This document shows positions 1 to 7,409 of a stretch of DNA of 64,000 bases, in pieces. The translations under genes and the position numbers were made by a program. The first letter of the stretch is position 1. Each line of letters begins with the position of its first letter. Where the stretch lies: positions 2,976,001 through 3,040,000 of the forward strand of contig NZ_JAOBTQ010000001.1 in assembly GCF_033366695.1 (NCBI RefSeq). The letters run 5' to 3'. The notes beneath the pieces were generated by a model that saw only the letters and a program-made list of their open reading frames with translations, did not search any database and had not been told where the DNA came from. Source of the DNA: Streptomyces sp. SCL15-4 (GTDB lineage Bacteria > Actinomycetota > Actinomycetes > Streptomycetales > Streptomycetaceae).

Positions 1-273
1 CCTTGCCCGCATTGCCAGCGCCGCCAGCTCTGGACGCAGTTGCACATAAGACAACCTGAGGGATGCTAGGTAGCACAAGTAGGCGTGCGCGCAGTTCTTC
101 ACGAACCCTTCCCAATGGGCATAGAGAAGAGCAATAGAAGCACGGAGCAACGCGGGGCGAATACCGAATTCAGCCCTCTCCACCTGCCCCTTGAAAACGC
201 TGAGCTCTTTTTTCCTCCAGCCCAGATCTGCCGAGATATAGTCGTAGAGACCTTCGGTCGTGCGAATCTTCAT
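1..273 (-). CDS. HEPN-like protein of the MAE_28990 type, 3' end outside window
   Basis: Only the first 91 codons are in the window; the gene runs off the left edge. It begins with ATG at 273, ten bases after the stop of the DUF262 gene, so the two are almost certainly co-transcribed. The N-terminus reads MKIRTTEGLYDYISADLGWR, followed by a stretch with R44 and the run AHWEGF at residues 52-57, which I recognise as the signature of the MAE_28990/MAE_18760 HEPN family often encoded next to DUF262 proteins. HEPN proteins are typically RNases in toxin or antiphage systems; that activity is inferred, not visible here. Family assignment is from memory of the motif and needs a profile search. Confidence 0.72.
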   Translation of the reverse strand, partial: MKIRTTEGLYDYISADLGWRKKELSVFKGQVERAEFGIRPALLRASIALLYAHWEGFVKNCAHAYLCYLASLRLSYVQLRPELAALAMRAR

Positions 274-283
274 TTGAGCGACC

Positions 284-1411
284 TCAGGGGCGGAAAAAGT
301 CCTTGGCGGCAGGAATGGTAAGCGGAATGCGCGTGGTTCCACGTACGCCACCACGAGCCTGCGAACGGAAGAAGGTCTCTGACCACATGTCTTCGACACG
401 CCCTCGGAGCGCCCCCGCTCGATCCTCTTCTGGCACTCGAGCCCACGCCTCCAGGTTGCTTGCGACCCCGACTGAAATGGCTTCAAACGCGGAGACCGAG
501 AAACCTCCGAGAAACCGCCCCTTCGAATTGTCATAACGCCTGAAGGAGTCAGATTCCAGAGCCTCGGAAAGGAGGGAAAAGGTGTCCCGGAAGACCTTCC
601 CCCAACTCGGCCTATCAAAGCCTTCACTGCCCGCCAATTCGAGCATCTTATCCGTCAAGAAGACGTCGACGCTCTCCATTTCCTTCAGCTCCTGAAGGGT
701 GCTTGAGATAAGACTGAGGAATCGACAGACAAGTTCGAGATCGTACTGCTCTTCAGCGGCCCGGCTAGAGATTAGTGCACAGGCATTGAAGCTGGAATCA
801 TTCCGCAGCTCCTCAAGCCAGAGGAAAAAATCACGGTTCCTCATGATGAGCTGGCAGTTTCTGACCTCTTGGGCCGAGGGTACTTCGCCACCAGAGTTCA
901 AGCGATCAAAGAGCTCATACTTTGCTTTCTCGTCGCTTTCAGGCAATAGAATTTTGAAGTCAAGCTTGCTCCTCTTGAGGGAAACCCTCTGCCCAGGGGT
1001 GAGCGCTGCACCTTCTTCTGTGCCCTCGAAGCTCAAACCCTCCAGGGAGGGAAGGTAGCGCGTCCCCTGCAGTTGGCTCGGCGGGAGTAGCTCGCCTTTC
1101 TCCTCATCCCTCAGCTCGCCCATGAACTCCAAAATCGTTGAAAGCCTTTGGAGGCCATCAATCACTTCCCAGACTCCGTCGTGCCGCTGCATGACGAAGA
1201 TCGAAGGAAGTGGGATACCTAGGAGAATACTTTCAATCAGTCGCGACTTCTTCGGCGGTGTCCAGCGAAAGAGGCGCTGGAATTCCGGCCGAATCACCAA
1301 TTCACGATCACGGTATAGATTCACGATCTCACCGATGGACATTGCGTAGGCGTCTGCCTTGACCGTCGAGCGACCAGCCTCGATCTCGTCCTGCAGGGTC
1401 ATTTCACGCAC
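284..1411 (-). CDS. DUF262 (GmrSD/ParB-like) defence protein
   Basis: A 375-residue protein with the DUF262 N-terminal layout: a P-x-F-Q-R-x-F-R-W segment at about residues 42-50 and the DG-Q-R core as VIDGLQRLST (D85, G86, Q88, R89), the ParB/sulfiredoxin-like nucleotide-handling motif. The consensus is DGQQR; here the third residue is Leu. DUF262 domains form the N-half of GmrSD-type modification-dependent nucleases and of other two-gene defence systems. No C-terminal DUF1524 HNH motif is apparent, so this is not a full GmrSD fusion. The downstream HEPN gene starts 10 bases after the stop. Codon use and GC are lower than in the core genes to the right, consistent with horizontal acquisition. 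Confidence 0.85.
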   Translation of the reverse strand: MREMTLQDEIEAGRSTVKADAYAMSIGEIVNLYRDRELVIRPEFQRLFRWTPPKKSRLIESILLGIPLPSIFVMQRHDGVWEVIDGLQRLSTILEFMGELRDEEKGELLPPSQLQGTRYLPSLEGLSFEGTEEGAALTPGQRVSLKRSKLDFKILLPESDEKAKYELFDRLNSGGEVPSAQEVRNCQLIMRNRDFFLWLEELRNDSSFNACALISSRAAEEQYDLELVCRFLSLISSTLQELKEMESVDVFLTDKMLELAGSEGFDRPSWGKVFRDTFSLLSEALESDSFRRYDNSKGRFLGGFSVSAFEAISVGVASNLEAWARVPEEDRAGALRGRVEDMWSETFFRSQARGGVRGTTRIPLTIPAAKDFFRP

Positions 1412-1711
1412 ACTCCAAGTCAGTTAGTCCACGGCTGGGATCATCATTCCATCTCAGGCCCGGCTTAGGCATGGCACTGCCGCACCTCTCGCGAAGGAGC
1501 GAAGTAGACCAGCATGAGGCAGGTGACGGCACACGAGCAAGCGCCCTCCCTGGCCGTCTCCGGGCCGTGGAAGGGCGCTCCATGGTGACCAACGTCGACA
1601 GGTGCCGACAGCTCGGCAGCAGGTCAGGGCGCTGATCGATCCGGCGGCCGCAGGTCACGGCCGCCCGTGATCAGTTGTGGCTGAACTGGCTCCTAACGGC
1701 CAGACTCGCGC
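1412..1711. other. Intergenic region upstream of the DUF262 gene
   Basis: About 300 bases without a convincing gene. An 84-codon minus-strand frame overlaps the DUF262 start but has no recognisable similarity, no clear ribosome site and Arg/Ser-rich composition, so I do not call it. The region carries one copy of a 20-base direct repeat (1609-1628) whose other copy lies at 2043-2062. Confidence 0.5.
1609..1628. repeat. 20-bp direct repeat, copy 1
   Basis: CAGCTCGGCAGCAGGTCAGG occurs here and again, identical, at 2043-2062; flanking bases differ. Both copies precede minus-strand genes (about 200 and 53 bases upstream of their starts). It could be a shared regulatory element or a trace of duplication in the island. 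Confidence 0.6.
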
Positions 1712-1990
1712 TCAACTCTCCTGGTCGTCGATCCCGCCGATGGCGTCAGGGAATGACTCCAGGAACTCGCGCCGCGCAGGATCCTGCTCCGCTTCGGCCA
1801 GGTCGGCGAGCACCTTAAGGAACCGTTCGCGTTGGTCTGAGGGCAGTTGCAGCAGCACCCAGCCCACGCTCTCCATCATCTTCACCGCGGAGTCCGGATC
1901 CACTTCCTCATCCCCGCAGCTCTCCAGCCACCAAACGATGTCCACGAGCAGGCCGGTGAGTGCCGGCACGAGCGGATCCGTGTCAGTCAT
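1712..1990 (-). CDS. Small conserved Streptomyces protein, unknown function
   Basis: 92 residues, starting MTDTDPLVPALTGL at ATG 1990; I prefer this start to the longer frame because the upstream 29 codons read through the 20-bp repeat and look non-coding. The protein is acidic, largely helical, with a WWLE segment and a C-terminal REFLESFPDAIG stretch. It looks like a family of small hypothetical proteins common in Streptomyces accessory regions, but I know of no function. No signal peptide or membrane segment. Its neighbour on the right is another small accessory gene. Confidence 0.65.
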   Translation of the reverse strand: MTDTDPLVPALTGLLVDIVWWLESCGDEEVDPDSAVKMMESVGWVLLQLPSDQRERFLKVLADLAEAEQDPARREFLESFPDAIGGIDDQES

Positions 1991-2042
1991 CCGTACAACG
2001 TAGCCGAGCCCTCCGACACCGCTTTCGTCGACAGTGCGCTGG

Positions 2043-2062
2043 CAGCTCGGCAGCAGGTCAGG
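2043..2062. repeat. 20-bp direct repeat, copy 2
   Basis: Exact second copy of the repeat at 1609-1628. It sits 53-72 bases upstream of the start codon of the small gene ending at 1712. Confidence 0.6.
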
Positions 2063-2194
2063 ACAGCGACAGAACACAGACGCAGCGTGGCTGAGGCCGG
2101 TGGGGGCTCAGCGAGGCATACGCGCGCCTGACCGGTCGGCGCACCCGCCGTCGTGGCTGGCTGTCGTCGGCTGAGGCTCATTAGGGTGCTCCGC

Positions 2195-2394
2195 ATGACC
2201 GCCGAAGCCCCCGCCTGTCCCGAGTGCAGCCAGCCCATGCGGTTCGGCGGCTTCGTGCTCTGCAAGCGGGAGGACGAGGGCCGGCGGGCGTGCCGGGCGC
2301 TGTGGCGGTGTGCCGGTCGGCATGTTTGGTGGGCTGGGCCGACCGGCCGGATGAGCCACTGGAGATATGCCCCTCCCCGAAGCTGTTCCGCTGA
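2195..2394 (+). pseudogene. Small Cys-rich (zinc-ribbon-like) protein, broken by a single-base frameshift
   Basis: From ATG 2195 the frame reads a CPEC pair near the N-terminus, a downstream Cys, then LWRC and HVWW, typical of a small Streptomyces family of about 66 residues. After HVWW (around 2333) the open frame continues into unrelated residues, whereas the -1 frame reads WADRPDEPLEICPSPKLFR and stops at 2394, which is how the intact family ends. Restoring one base at about 2333-2335 would give a 66-residue protein. Either a real one-base deletion in a G/T-rich run or a sequencing error. The four cysteines suggest metal binding; function is unknown. Confidence 0.6.
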
Positions 2395-2527
2395 CATCCA
2401 CGAGTGACATCAACGGCGACGGACGGCGACGCCAACTAGCGGCCGTGTGCGGCACCGGTGTCCGAGGCGAGCCCCGGCCGGATCGGGACGAGAACGAACT
2501 TGTAAAGCGGCGCTCAGCCCAGTCAGT

Positions 2528-2857
2528 TCAAGGTGAGAAAGAAAAGCCGGCGGACTGGTCGAGGTGAAACGGTGAGCCCGCGCGAGTGGGCACCCAACCC
2601 TGCTGCAGGGCGGCCTTGACGGCGTCGGCGACATCGGAGGGCACTACCGCCTTGACCAGGCGTTCAAGCCAGTTGCCAGTGTGAGCCTGGTCCGTCGTGA
2701 CGATGAGAGTCGTCCCAGGATGAACCGCATGCTTCACGGCGTAAGTGCACGGCGACCAACAGAGAGCCTGGCCGTAGGTGGGCCTACGTCGCAGCCACCA
2801 GCGATAGCCCGTGCCGTCGACGACTATGCGCCACGCTCCCTTACGGCCCAGTGCCAT
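2528..2857 (-). CDS. Small conserved Streptomyces protein, unknown function
   Basis: 109 residues starting MALGRKGAWRIVVDG. The pattern (R-I-V-V-D-G-x-x-Y-R-W near the N-terminus, a central PGTTLIVTTD stretch, a C-terminal W-x-P-x-x-x-GSPFHLD segment) matches a family of hypothetical proteins I recall from Streptomyces accessory regions. There is no signal peptide, membrane segment or known catalytic motif. It stands alone between the frameshifted Cys-rich gene and a hairpin at 2962-2998. Confidence 0.65.
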   Translation of the reverse strand: MALGRKGAWRIVVDGTGYRWWLRRRPTYGQALCWSPCTYAVKHAVHPGTTLIVTTDQAHTGNWLERLVKAVVPSDVADAVKAALQQGWVPTRAGSPFHLDQSAGFSFSP

Positions 2858-2961
2858 ATCTGCCCCCTCGATGCCGGGATGTTAGCGGACCAGGCCAACA
2901 GGGAGGCCCGGTAGATGGCCGGGCCGTCCAAGGTCACCCAACGCCAACCGAGAACGATAGA

Positions 2962-2998
2962 AGCCCACGGCATCTGAGCAGCTCAGAGCCGTGGGCCT
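2962..2998. terminator. Long perfect hairpin, candidate bidirectional terminator
   Basis: Arms GCCCACGGC and GCCGTGGGC enclose a second inverted repeat TCTGAGC/GCTCAGA, giving an almost unbroken 16-bp stem with a one-base loop, followed by a pyrimidine tract. The 440 bases around it (2858-3297) contain no gene I can support; only short unrecognised frames are present. Confidence 0.55.
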
Positions 2999-3297
2999 CT
3001 TCAGTCCGGCTGGTCAGCGAGACCGCGATCAGCAGACCGGCAAGTCGGGCTGCCTGGAGAGGCAGTCGCGGCATGCCAGTCGCGTGTCGGGATCGCGTGG
3101 TCGATCGCGGCGAGCACTTGGTAACCGGCGAACCGCTCACCAGGCGTCAATACCGCTTCACCGCAGATCAGCGGGGTAGCTGCCACCGAGAACCCCAAGC
3201 CCCCACAAGCTGATGCCTGGAAAGAGTGGTCTTCTTGTCAGTGCCAGCCACTACTGTGTTGCAAGATCGTCGTGTCGACGCTGACGCAGGGGGATGC

Positions 3298-4599
3298 ATG
3301 GGTGGTCAATTGCGCGTTGGTCAGGTGTATCGCTACGCCAATGGCAAGGACCCCGGCCCGGCGATGCTGGACGGGTACCCCAACTTCCACCACGTGACTC
3401 ACTCACCAAAGCTCCCACGCGCCTTGCTTGAGGCTGGCATCAACGGCATGGCGAAGGTGCGCACGCCGGATGGGGAGAGGCGACCGGTCATTCTCATCCG
3501 CTCCAGCCCCTGGAAGGCGGGCACCGAGCAGACTCCTTGGCATGACGTGTTCGACATGGACAATGGGCACGTCCGCTACTTCGGCGACCACAAGGTCACC
3601 ACCACTGTCGATCCCGGAAAGACCAACGGAAACGCTGCCCTACTTGATGCCTTCAATGGGCACCAGGGACGTACACCGGAAGAACGTGCCAGCGCCGTCC
3701 CGTTGCTGCTATTCCGCGCGGTCTCGCGTAGCGGCAAGGTGAAGGGACACGTCGAGTTCTGCGGACTGGGCATCATCGAGCGAGCCGAGCGACTGGTCCA
3801 GTGGGGCGGCAGCGAGCACACAACGTTCACGAACTACGTCTACGACATAGCGCTCATCGACCTGACTCACGAGGACGACAAGATCTCGTGGGAGTGGATC
3901 GGCTCCCGTAGAGACAAGTCCGTGACCGACGCCGCGGCGCTCGAACTCGCTCCGCGGGCTTGGCGCGAGTGGGTCAAACACGGAAACTCAGCGCTACCAA
4001 GGCTTCGCCGGCGGGTTGCTCGCGCCAAGGTGACCAAGGTGCCCGAACAGCGACCCAAGCCGGGTACCACCGAGGCCAAGGACCTGGAGCTGATCTACAA
4101 GTACTTCGACGGACGCAAGCACGACTTTGAGGCTATCGCCTCTGCGGTCGCAGCCCGTGTACTGCGCGGTGCTGGCAACAGCTACGTCGAGGGATGGCTG
4201 ACGCGGCGGTCCGGAGACGGAGGAGCGGACTTTGTCGGTCGACTCGACATCGGCAGCGGACTGGCTGGCACTAGTCTCGTCGTCCTCGGACAGGCGAAGT
4301 GCGTCAAGCTCGACAGCCTCGTGACGGCCGAGCAGATTGCTCGCGTCGTCGCTCGGCTTAGACGCGGCTGGATCGGGGTGTATGTCACCACTGGTGCCTA
4401 CTCTGTTCCCGCGCAGACCGAGATGGTCGAGGACCAATACCCGATCGTGCTGATCAATGGATTGAATCTGGCTCGGGAACTCAGGAGCATGGCCCGTGAC
4501 GATCACGGGGGAGACCTCGAAGCCTGCATCGAGCACATACTGACCGTGCGCGAGACCACGGTCACGAATCGGCGCCCTGAAGAGATTCTGTTGGAGTAA
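3298..4599 (+). CDS. AspBHI/Mrr-like modification-dependent restriction endonuclease
   Basis: 433 residues from ATG 3298, which has AGGGGG five bases upstream; the frame is open further left but without a ribosome site. The N-terminal half contains the YPNFHHVTHSPKLP run that I associate with the RE_AspBHI N-terminal (SRA-like, modified-cytosine-reading) domain. The C-terminal third has the Mrr-type nuclease core: GGADFVGR near residue 312, then a beta strand and Q-A-K at about 332-334, i.e. D...(Q)xK. Such enzymes cut DNA carrying methyl- or hydroxymethyl-cytosine and limit foreign modified DNA. It stands alone but lies just before a C5-cytosine methyltransferase on the opposite strand. Recognition sequence cannot be read from the protein. 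Confidence 0.82.
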   Translation: MGGQLRVGQVYRYANGKDPGPAMLDGYPNFHHVTHSPKLPRALLEAGINGMAKVRTPDGERRPVILIRSSPWKAGTEQTPWHDVFDMDNGHVRYFGDHKVTTTVDPGKTNGNAALLDAFNGHQGRTPEERASAVPLLLFRAVSRSGKVKGHVEFCGLGIIERAERLVQWGGSEHTTFTNYVYDIALIDLTHEDDKISWEWIGSRRDKSVTDAAALELAPRAWREWVKHGNSALPRLRRRVARAKVTKVPEQRPKPGTTEAKDLELIYKYFDGRKHDFEAIASAVAARVLRGAGNSYVEGWLTRRSGDGGADFVGRLDIGSGLAGTSLVVLGQAKCVKLDSLVTAEQIARVVARLRRGWIGVYVTTGAYSVPAQTEMVEDQYPIVLINGLNLARELRSMARDDHGGDLEACIEHILTVRETTVTNRRPEEILLE

Positions 4600-4897
4600 C
4601 GCCCTTGCGCCTACGGCCGGTTCATAAACGGCTGCAGTGAATGATAGGCATAGTCGCACGCTGACCGGCGGAAACGCGGACTGCCTAGGCACCCGAGTTA
4701 CGTGCCTGGCCCGGATGCTGGCGTGTCGTAGAGCCTGGCGTACTCCTTCGCTGGCGAGCCCTGCCTTGTGATGGCCCGGGACGGAGGAACGTCAGCCCAA
4801 GGTCGCGCACCCCCCCAATTTGAGATGAAGTGCATGGCCAGCAATCGCAGGGCACCTCAGGTGCTCATACGCGCGATCGCGAACAGGCTCCGATGTA
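4600..4897. other. Gap between two convergent restriction genes
   Basis: About 300 bases between the ends of the AspBHI-like gene and the methyltransferase gene. I see no gene and no strong terminator hairpin here. Confidence 0.5.
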
Positions 4898-6022
4898 CTA
4901 GAGGTCCATGCACGGGTCAGGGTCTGGCTCGAGATTTGCTTGATTACTTTCCTCACCCTTCCAGAGGGTGAGCTTCTCAAGCAAATCGTCCGATGGCGGG
5001 GACCATCCGAACACGGCGCTTAGCACGTGGATGCCAAGGCGAGGCGGGACAGCATTTCCGATTTGTTGACCAACGTCGTTCCCAGACCACGGATAATCCC
5101 AAGGAAACGTTTGCAGCTTACCGGCCTCCGAAAAGGTGAATCGCTGGAGCTCTTCACCGGTCTCGGAAACTAGGCGATTACGCGAGATTTTTCCCGTTAC
5201 CGTGGCCGAAGGCTCCCACGACCCTCGGCGTCCTCGCGCCCTGGGGTTTCCTCCCGTGCCATAATTGGAGATCACGAAGAAGGGATACGGGCGATTCAAT
5301 ACATCCCCCATGCTCACCCAAGGGTTCAGGCGACTATCGCCAATCGCGCGGTCGACGCCTTTTCGGTACGCCCGATGAGTAGGCTCGGGAAGACTCACCT
5401 TTTTCGCGTCTTTGCGAGCGATAAGAACCGCCCTTTTACGCGTCTGCGGTACGCCATATTCCTCGGTACGGAGGATCCCGCTGTCTGCTGCATACCCCTC
5501 AGCCGCCAGGACCTCCTCGTAGGCTTGCCAAACTGGCAGCACGGCTGGGACCTGTTCAAGCACAATAGCCTTGAATGGTCTGCCGCTGTCGATCGCCTCT
5601 AGAGCCCAACGCAAGGGTTCCAATACAAGCCCGGTTCGCTCGTCCTCCATTTTTGCAAGGTCACGATCAATTTGATCACGAGGCTCCCGAGCGGCGACGC
5701 GCTTAATGAAGGCCAATACATCATCGAGTGCTCTGCGCCCAGCGCCGCTGCCGGCAACCGTGAAGGTCTGGCATGGTGGCCCGCCTGCAAGAACATCTGC
5801 GTCAGGGAAATCCGATGGTCCGTAGTCGCGGACATCACCCTCGATCGTTGCCAGGCCGGCCGCGCGTCGGGTTGCGCAAGCGGCTCCGTCCCACTCGATG
5901 CCTACAGTCGCGACACCGAGCTTCTCTGCTGCCACGTCAAGCCCGCCAGGGCCAGCAAAGAGGTCCACGATCTGGGTAGGTTGCACTTGATCTCCAGGAG
6001 TCGTTGCGGTCTGACCCGGCAC
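4898..6022 (-). CDS. DNA (cytosine-5-)methyltransferase of a type II R-M system
   Basis: 374 residues from GTG 6022. All catalytic motifs are present in order: I DLFAGPGG (20-27), IV GGPPCQTFT with catalytic Cys84, VI LEQVPA (an ENV variant), VIII QTRKRAVLIARK, and X QQIGNAVPP near the C-terminus. Motif VI has Glu-Gln instead of the usual Glu-Asn. Length is normal for a single-specificity m5C enzyme. It lies 168 bases downstream of the NaeI-like nuclease gene on the same strand, and is the likely protective methylase. A 36-codon frame ends nine bases before its GTG and might act in coupling, but this is weak. Target sequence is not visible; GCCGGC is inferred only from the nuclease. Confidence 0.93.
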   Translation of the reverse strand: MPGQTATTPGDQVQPTQIVDLFAGPGGLDVAAEKLGVATVGIEWDGAACATRRAAGLATIEGDVRDYGPSDFPDADVLAGGPPCQTFTVAGSGAGRRALDDVLAFIKRVAAREPRDQIDRDLAKMEDERTGLVLEPLRWALEAIDSGRPFKAIVLEQVPAVLPVWQAYEEVLAAEGYAADSGILRTEEYGVPQTRKRAVLIARKDAKKVSLPEPTHRAYRKGVDRAIGDSRLNPWVSMGDVLNRPYPFFVISNYGTGGNPRARGRRGSWEPSATVTGKISRNRLVSETGEELQRFTFSEAGKLQTFPWDYPWSGNDVGQQIGNAVPPRLGIHVLSAVFGWSPPSDDLLEKLTLWKGEESNQANLEPDPDPCMDL

Positions 6023-6189
6023 GTCAGCTCACAAGCGATCGTTCAGCAGCAATCGATGAGCGTACCGGACGGCACTGACAACAGGACTCGCAGCGAGGTC
6101 ATCCGTCCACACACGACGCAGGCTGAGTCCTCGTGGCACAGATCGGTAGATGTGGCGTCAGATATCGAGCACATGCAGGTTGTGCGAGG

Positions 6190-7110
6190 CTAGAACAAGA
6201 AGTCTGCGTCTACGCCCCTCCTTTGGTCCGCCGATTCATCGGGAATGGCGACCCAGTCCCCTGGCCCCAGGGTAAATCCATGGCCTTGCGCCACGGTTCG
6301 ATCGCTGACCCACGTGCCGCACAGGAGAAGGATTCCTTGTTTTGCAGCTTTCTCCTTGATTGCGCGAGCCCGGCGCATAGGGTCTTGATTTCCCGCACAC
6401 ACCGTGAGTATGACGCTTCTCTCGATCACAATCTTGGGCAGGTAGGTGAACAACCTGAGTAGCCTCACCTCCTGCCCTCGCCCGAGCTCGAATACTTGGT
6501 TTGCTTGAATCTTAGAAAGTAGGGTGAGCGGATTTATCGGCAACGGGGTCCAGTCATACAGAGGAACGCCCCATTGATTGCGGGCGTCCACGGCGATGCC
6601 TCGCTTTCCGTCCTTGTTCCCTTTACCTCTATAAAGCCATGATGTATGAGTTCGAATCAACCAGCTGCGATGAACGTTGTCTTTCAGGCGCATCTGGGTG
6701 CAGATGCACAGGTGGCAATGTGCCTCTGTCGGGATCGCCCAGTTGTCGCCCACCGTGCTCTTCAAGTCGACCGGCACACCCGCGAGCTCAATATCAAGCG
6801 GCCTGGCCTTCTTCCATTTGAAAACACGCTGCACTTCATATTCCAGCTTTGCCCCGACGGACGCGCGCTCTCCTGGATGAACATCCTCCGATAGAAGGTC
6901 ATAGCGACCAGTGCGCGCACCATCGAGAACGTAGTCAATTGAAGATCGGATGGCTTCCGTGAAGCCAGCAGCCAAGTCGTACTTCCTCAGCTCCCCGAGG
7001 ACGAGTTGGAGTTCCTTGTCATCCGCGGGGCCGTGCAAGACCCGTCCTTCCGACCGGCAGTCCTCGCCTTGGCACGCCGAACCCAACGGCTGTAGCTTCA
7101 GTCTCCCCAC
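6190..7110 (-). CDS. NaeI-like type II restriction endonuclease
   Basis: 306 residues. The putative active site E90-x15-D106-x8-D115-x-K117 (segments KLEYE, PLDIELAG, VPVDLK) reproduces exactly the spacing of E70, D86, D95, K97 that I recall for NaeI, and the preceding DG-x-RTGR segment also matches NaeI. NaeI cuts GCC^GGC and needs two sites; that specificity is inferred here, not shown. The C-terminal half should be the second DNA-binding (Topo) domain. It is the first gene of an apparent two-gene operon with the C5-methyltransferase. The gene ends the island: about 175 bases upstream of its start is the tRNA fragment. Confidence 0.86.
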   Translation of the reverse strand: MGRLKLQPLGSACQGEDCRSEGRVLHGPADDKELQLVLGELRKYDLAAGFTEAIRSSIDYVLDGARTGRYDLLSEDVHPGERASVGAKLEYEVQRVFKWKKARPLDIELAGVPVDLKSTVGDNWAIPTEAHCHLCICTQMRLKDNVHRSWLIRTHTSWLYRGKGNKDGKRGIAVDARNQWGVPLYDWTPLPINPLTLLSKIQANQVFELGRGQEVRLLRLFTYLPKIVIERSVILTVCAGNQDPMRRARAIKEKAAKQGILLLCGTWVSDRTVAQGHGFTLGPGDWVAIPDESADQRRGVDADFLF

Positions 7111-7286
7111 GACTGCCCCACCCTCGTCATGTAGCTCGATGTCGCAGGCAGCCTAGCCAGATGGTCTGACAGGATCCGAGCCAACCCCGTTGCGCAGGTG
7201 GACTGTTCTGTGGACCATTCATGGACGAATCGGTTGCAGTTGACCGCTCACGGGCTCAATAACCAGGTCAAATACCCGGGACGGCA

Positions 7287-7332
7287 ACGGCCTCCGGAGC
7301 CGTGTGCGCAGGTTCGAATCCTGCCGGGGGCA
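7287..7332 (+). tRNA. 3' half of tRNA-Arg(CCG): attachment-site remnant at island edge
   Basis: The segment folds as anticodon stem ACGGC/GCCGT (7287-7291, 7299-7303) with loop CTCCGGA, anticodon CCG at 7294-7296, a four-base variable loop, T arm GCAGG-TTCGAAT-CCTGC (7308-7324), acceptor strand CGGGGGC (7325-7331) and discriminator A 7332; no CCA is encoded. The D arm and 5' acceptor strand (expected GCCCCCG) are absent upstream. This is the pattern left when an element integrates into the 3' end of a tRNA gene: the complete tRNA would lie at the other end of the island, left of the window. TGGAC repeats just upstream could be integrase arm sites. Confidence 0.8.
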
Positions 7333-7350
7333 CTTCGCAGGGAGTGTCCG

Positions 7351-7389
7351 AAACCCCGTAGTCAGTGGAAACACTGGGTGCGGGGTTTT
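7351..7389 (+). terminator. Rho-independent terminator after the tRNA
   Basis: AAACCCCG (7351-7358) pairs with CGGGGTTT (7381-7388), with an inner stem CAGTG/CACTG around a GAAA loop and a run of T at the 3' end. Its position 19 bases after the tRNA end fits the native tRNA terminator; on the other strand it would also stop the NarK-like gene. Confidence 0.75.
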
Positions 7390-7409
7390 CTGCGTCCCGG
7401 GTGGAGGAA

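Noticed and set aside
1404..1658. 84-codon minus-strand frame overlapping the DUF262 start
   Set aside because: No ribosome site, Arg/Ser/Pro composition, no recognised similarity; it shares peptide only because of the 20-bp repeat.
3001..3198. 65-codon minus-strand frame right of the 2962-2998 hairpin
   Set aside because: No recognised motif; both strands are open here, as expected in high-GC sequence.
6043..6174. 43-codon Cys-containing frame between the NaeI-like and methyltransferase genes
   Set aside because: Short, no good ribosome site, no recognised family; a controller (C) protein would be expected to be an HTH of about 80 residues, which this is not.
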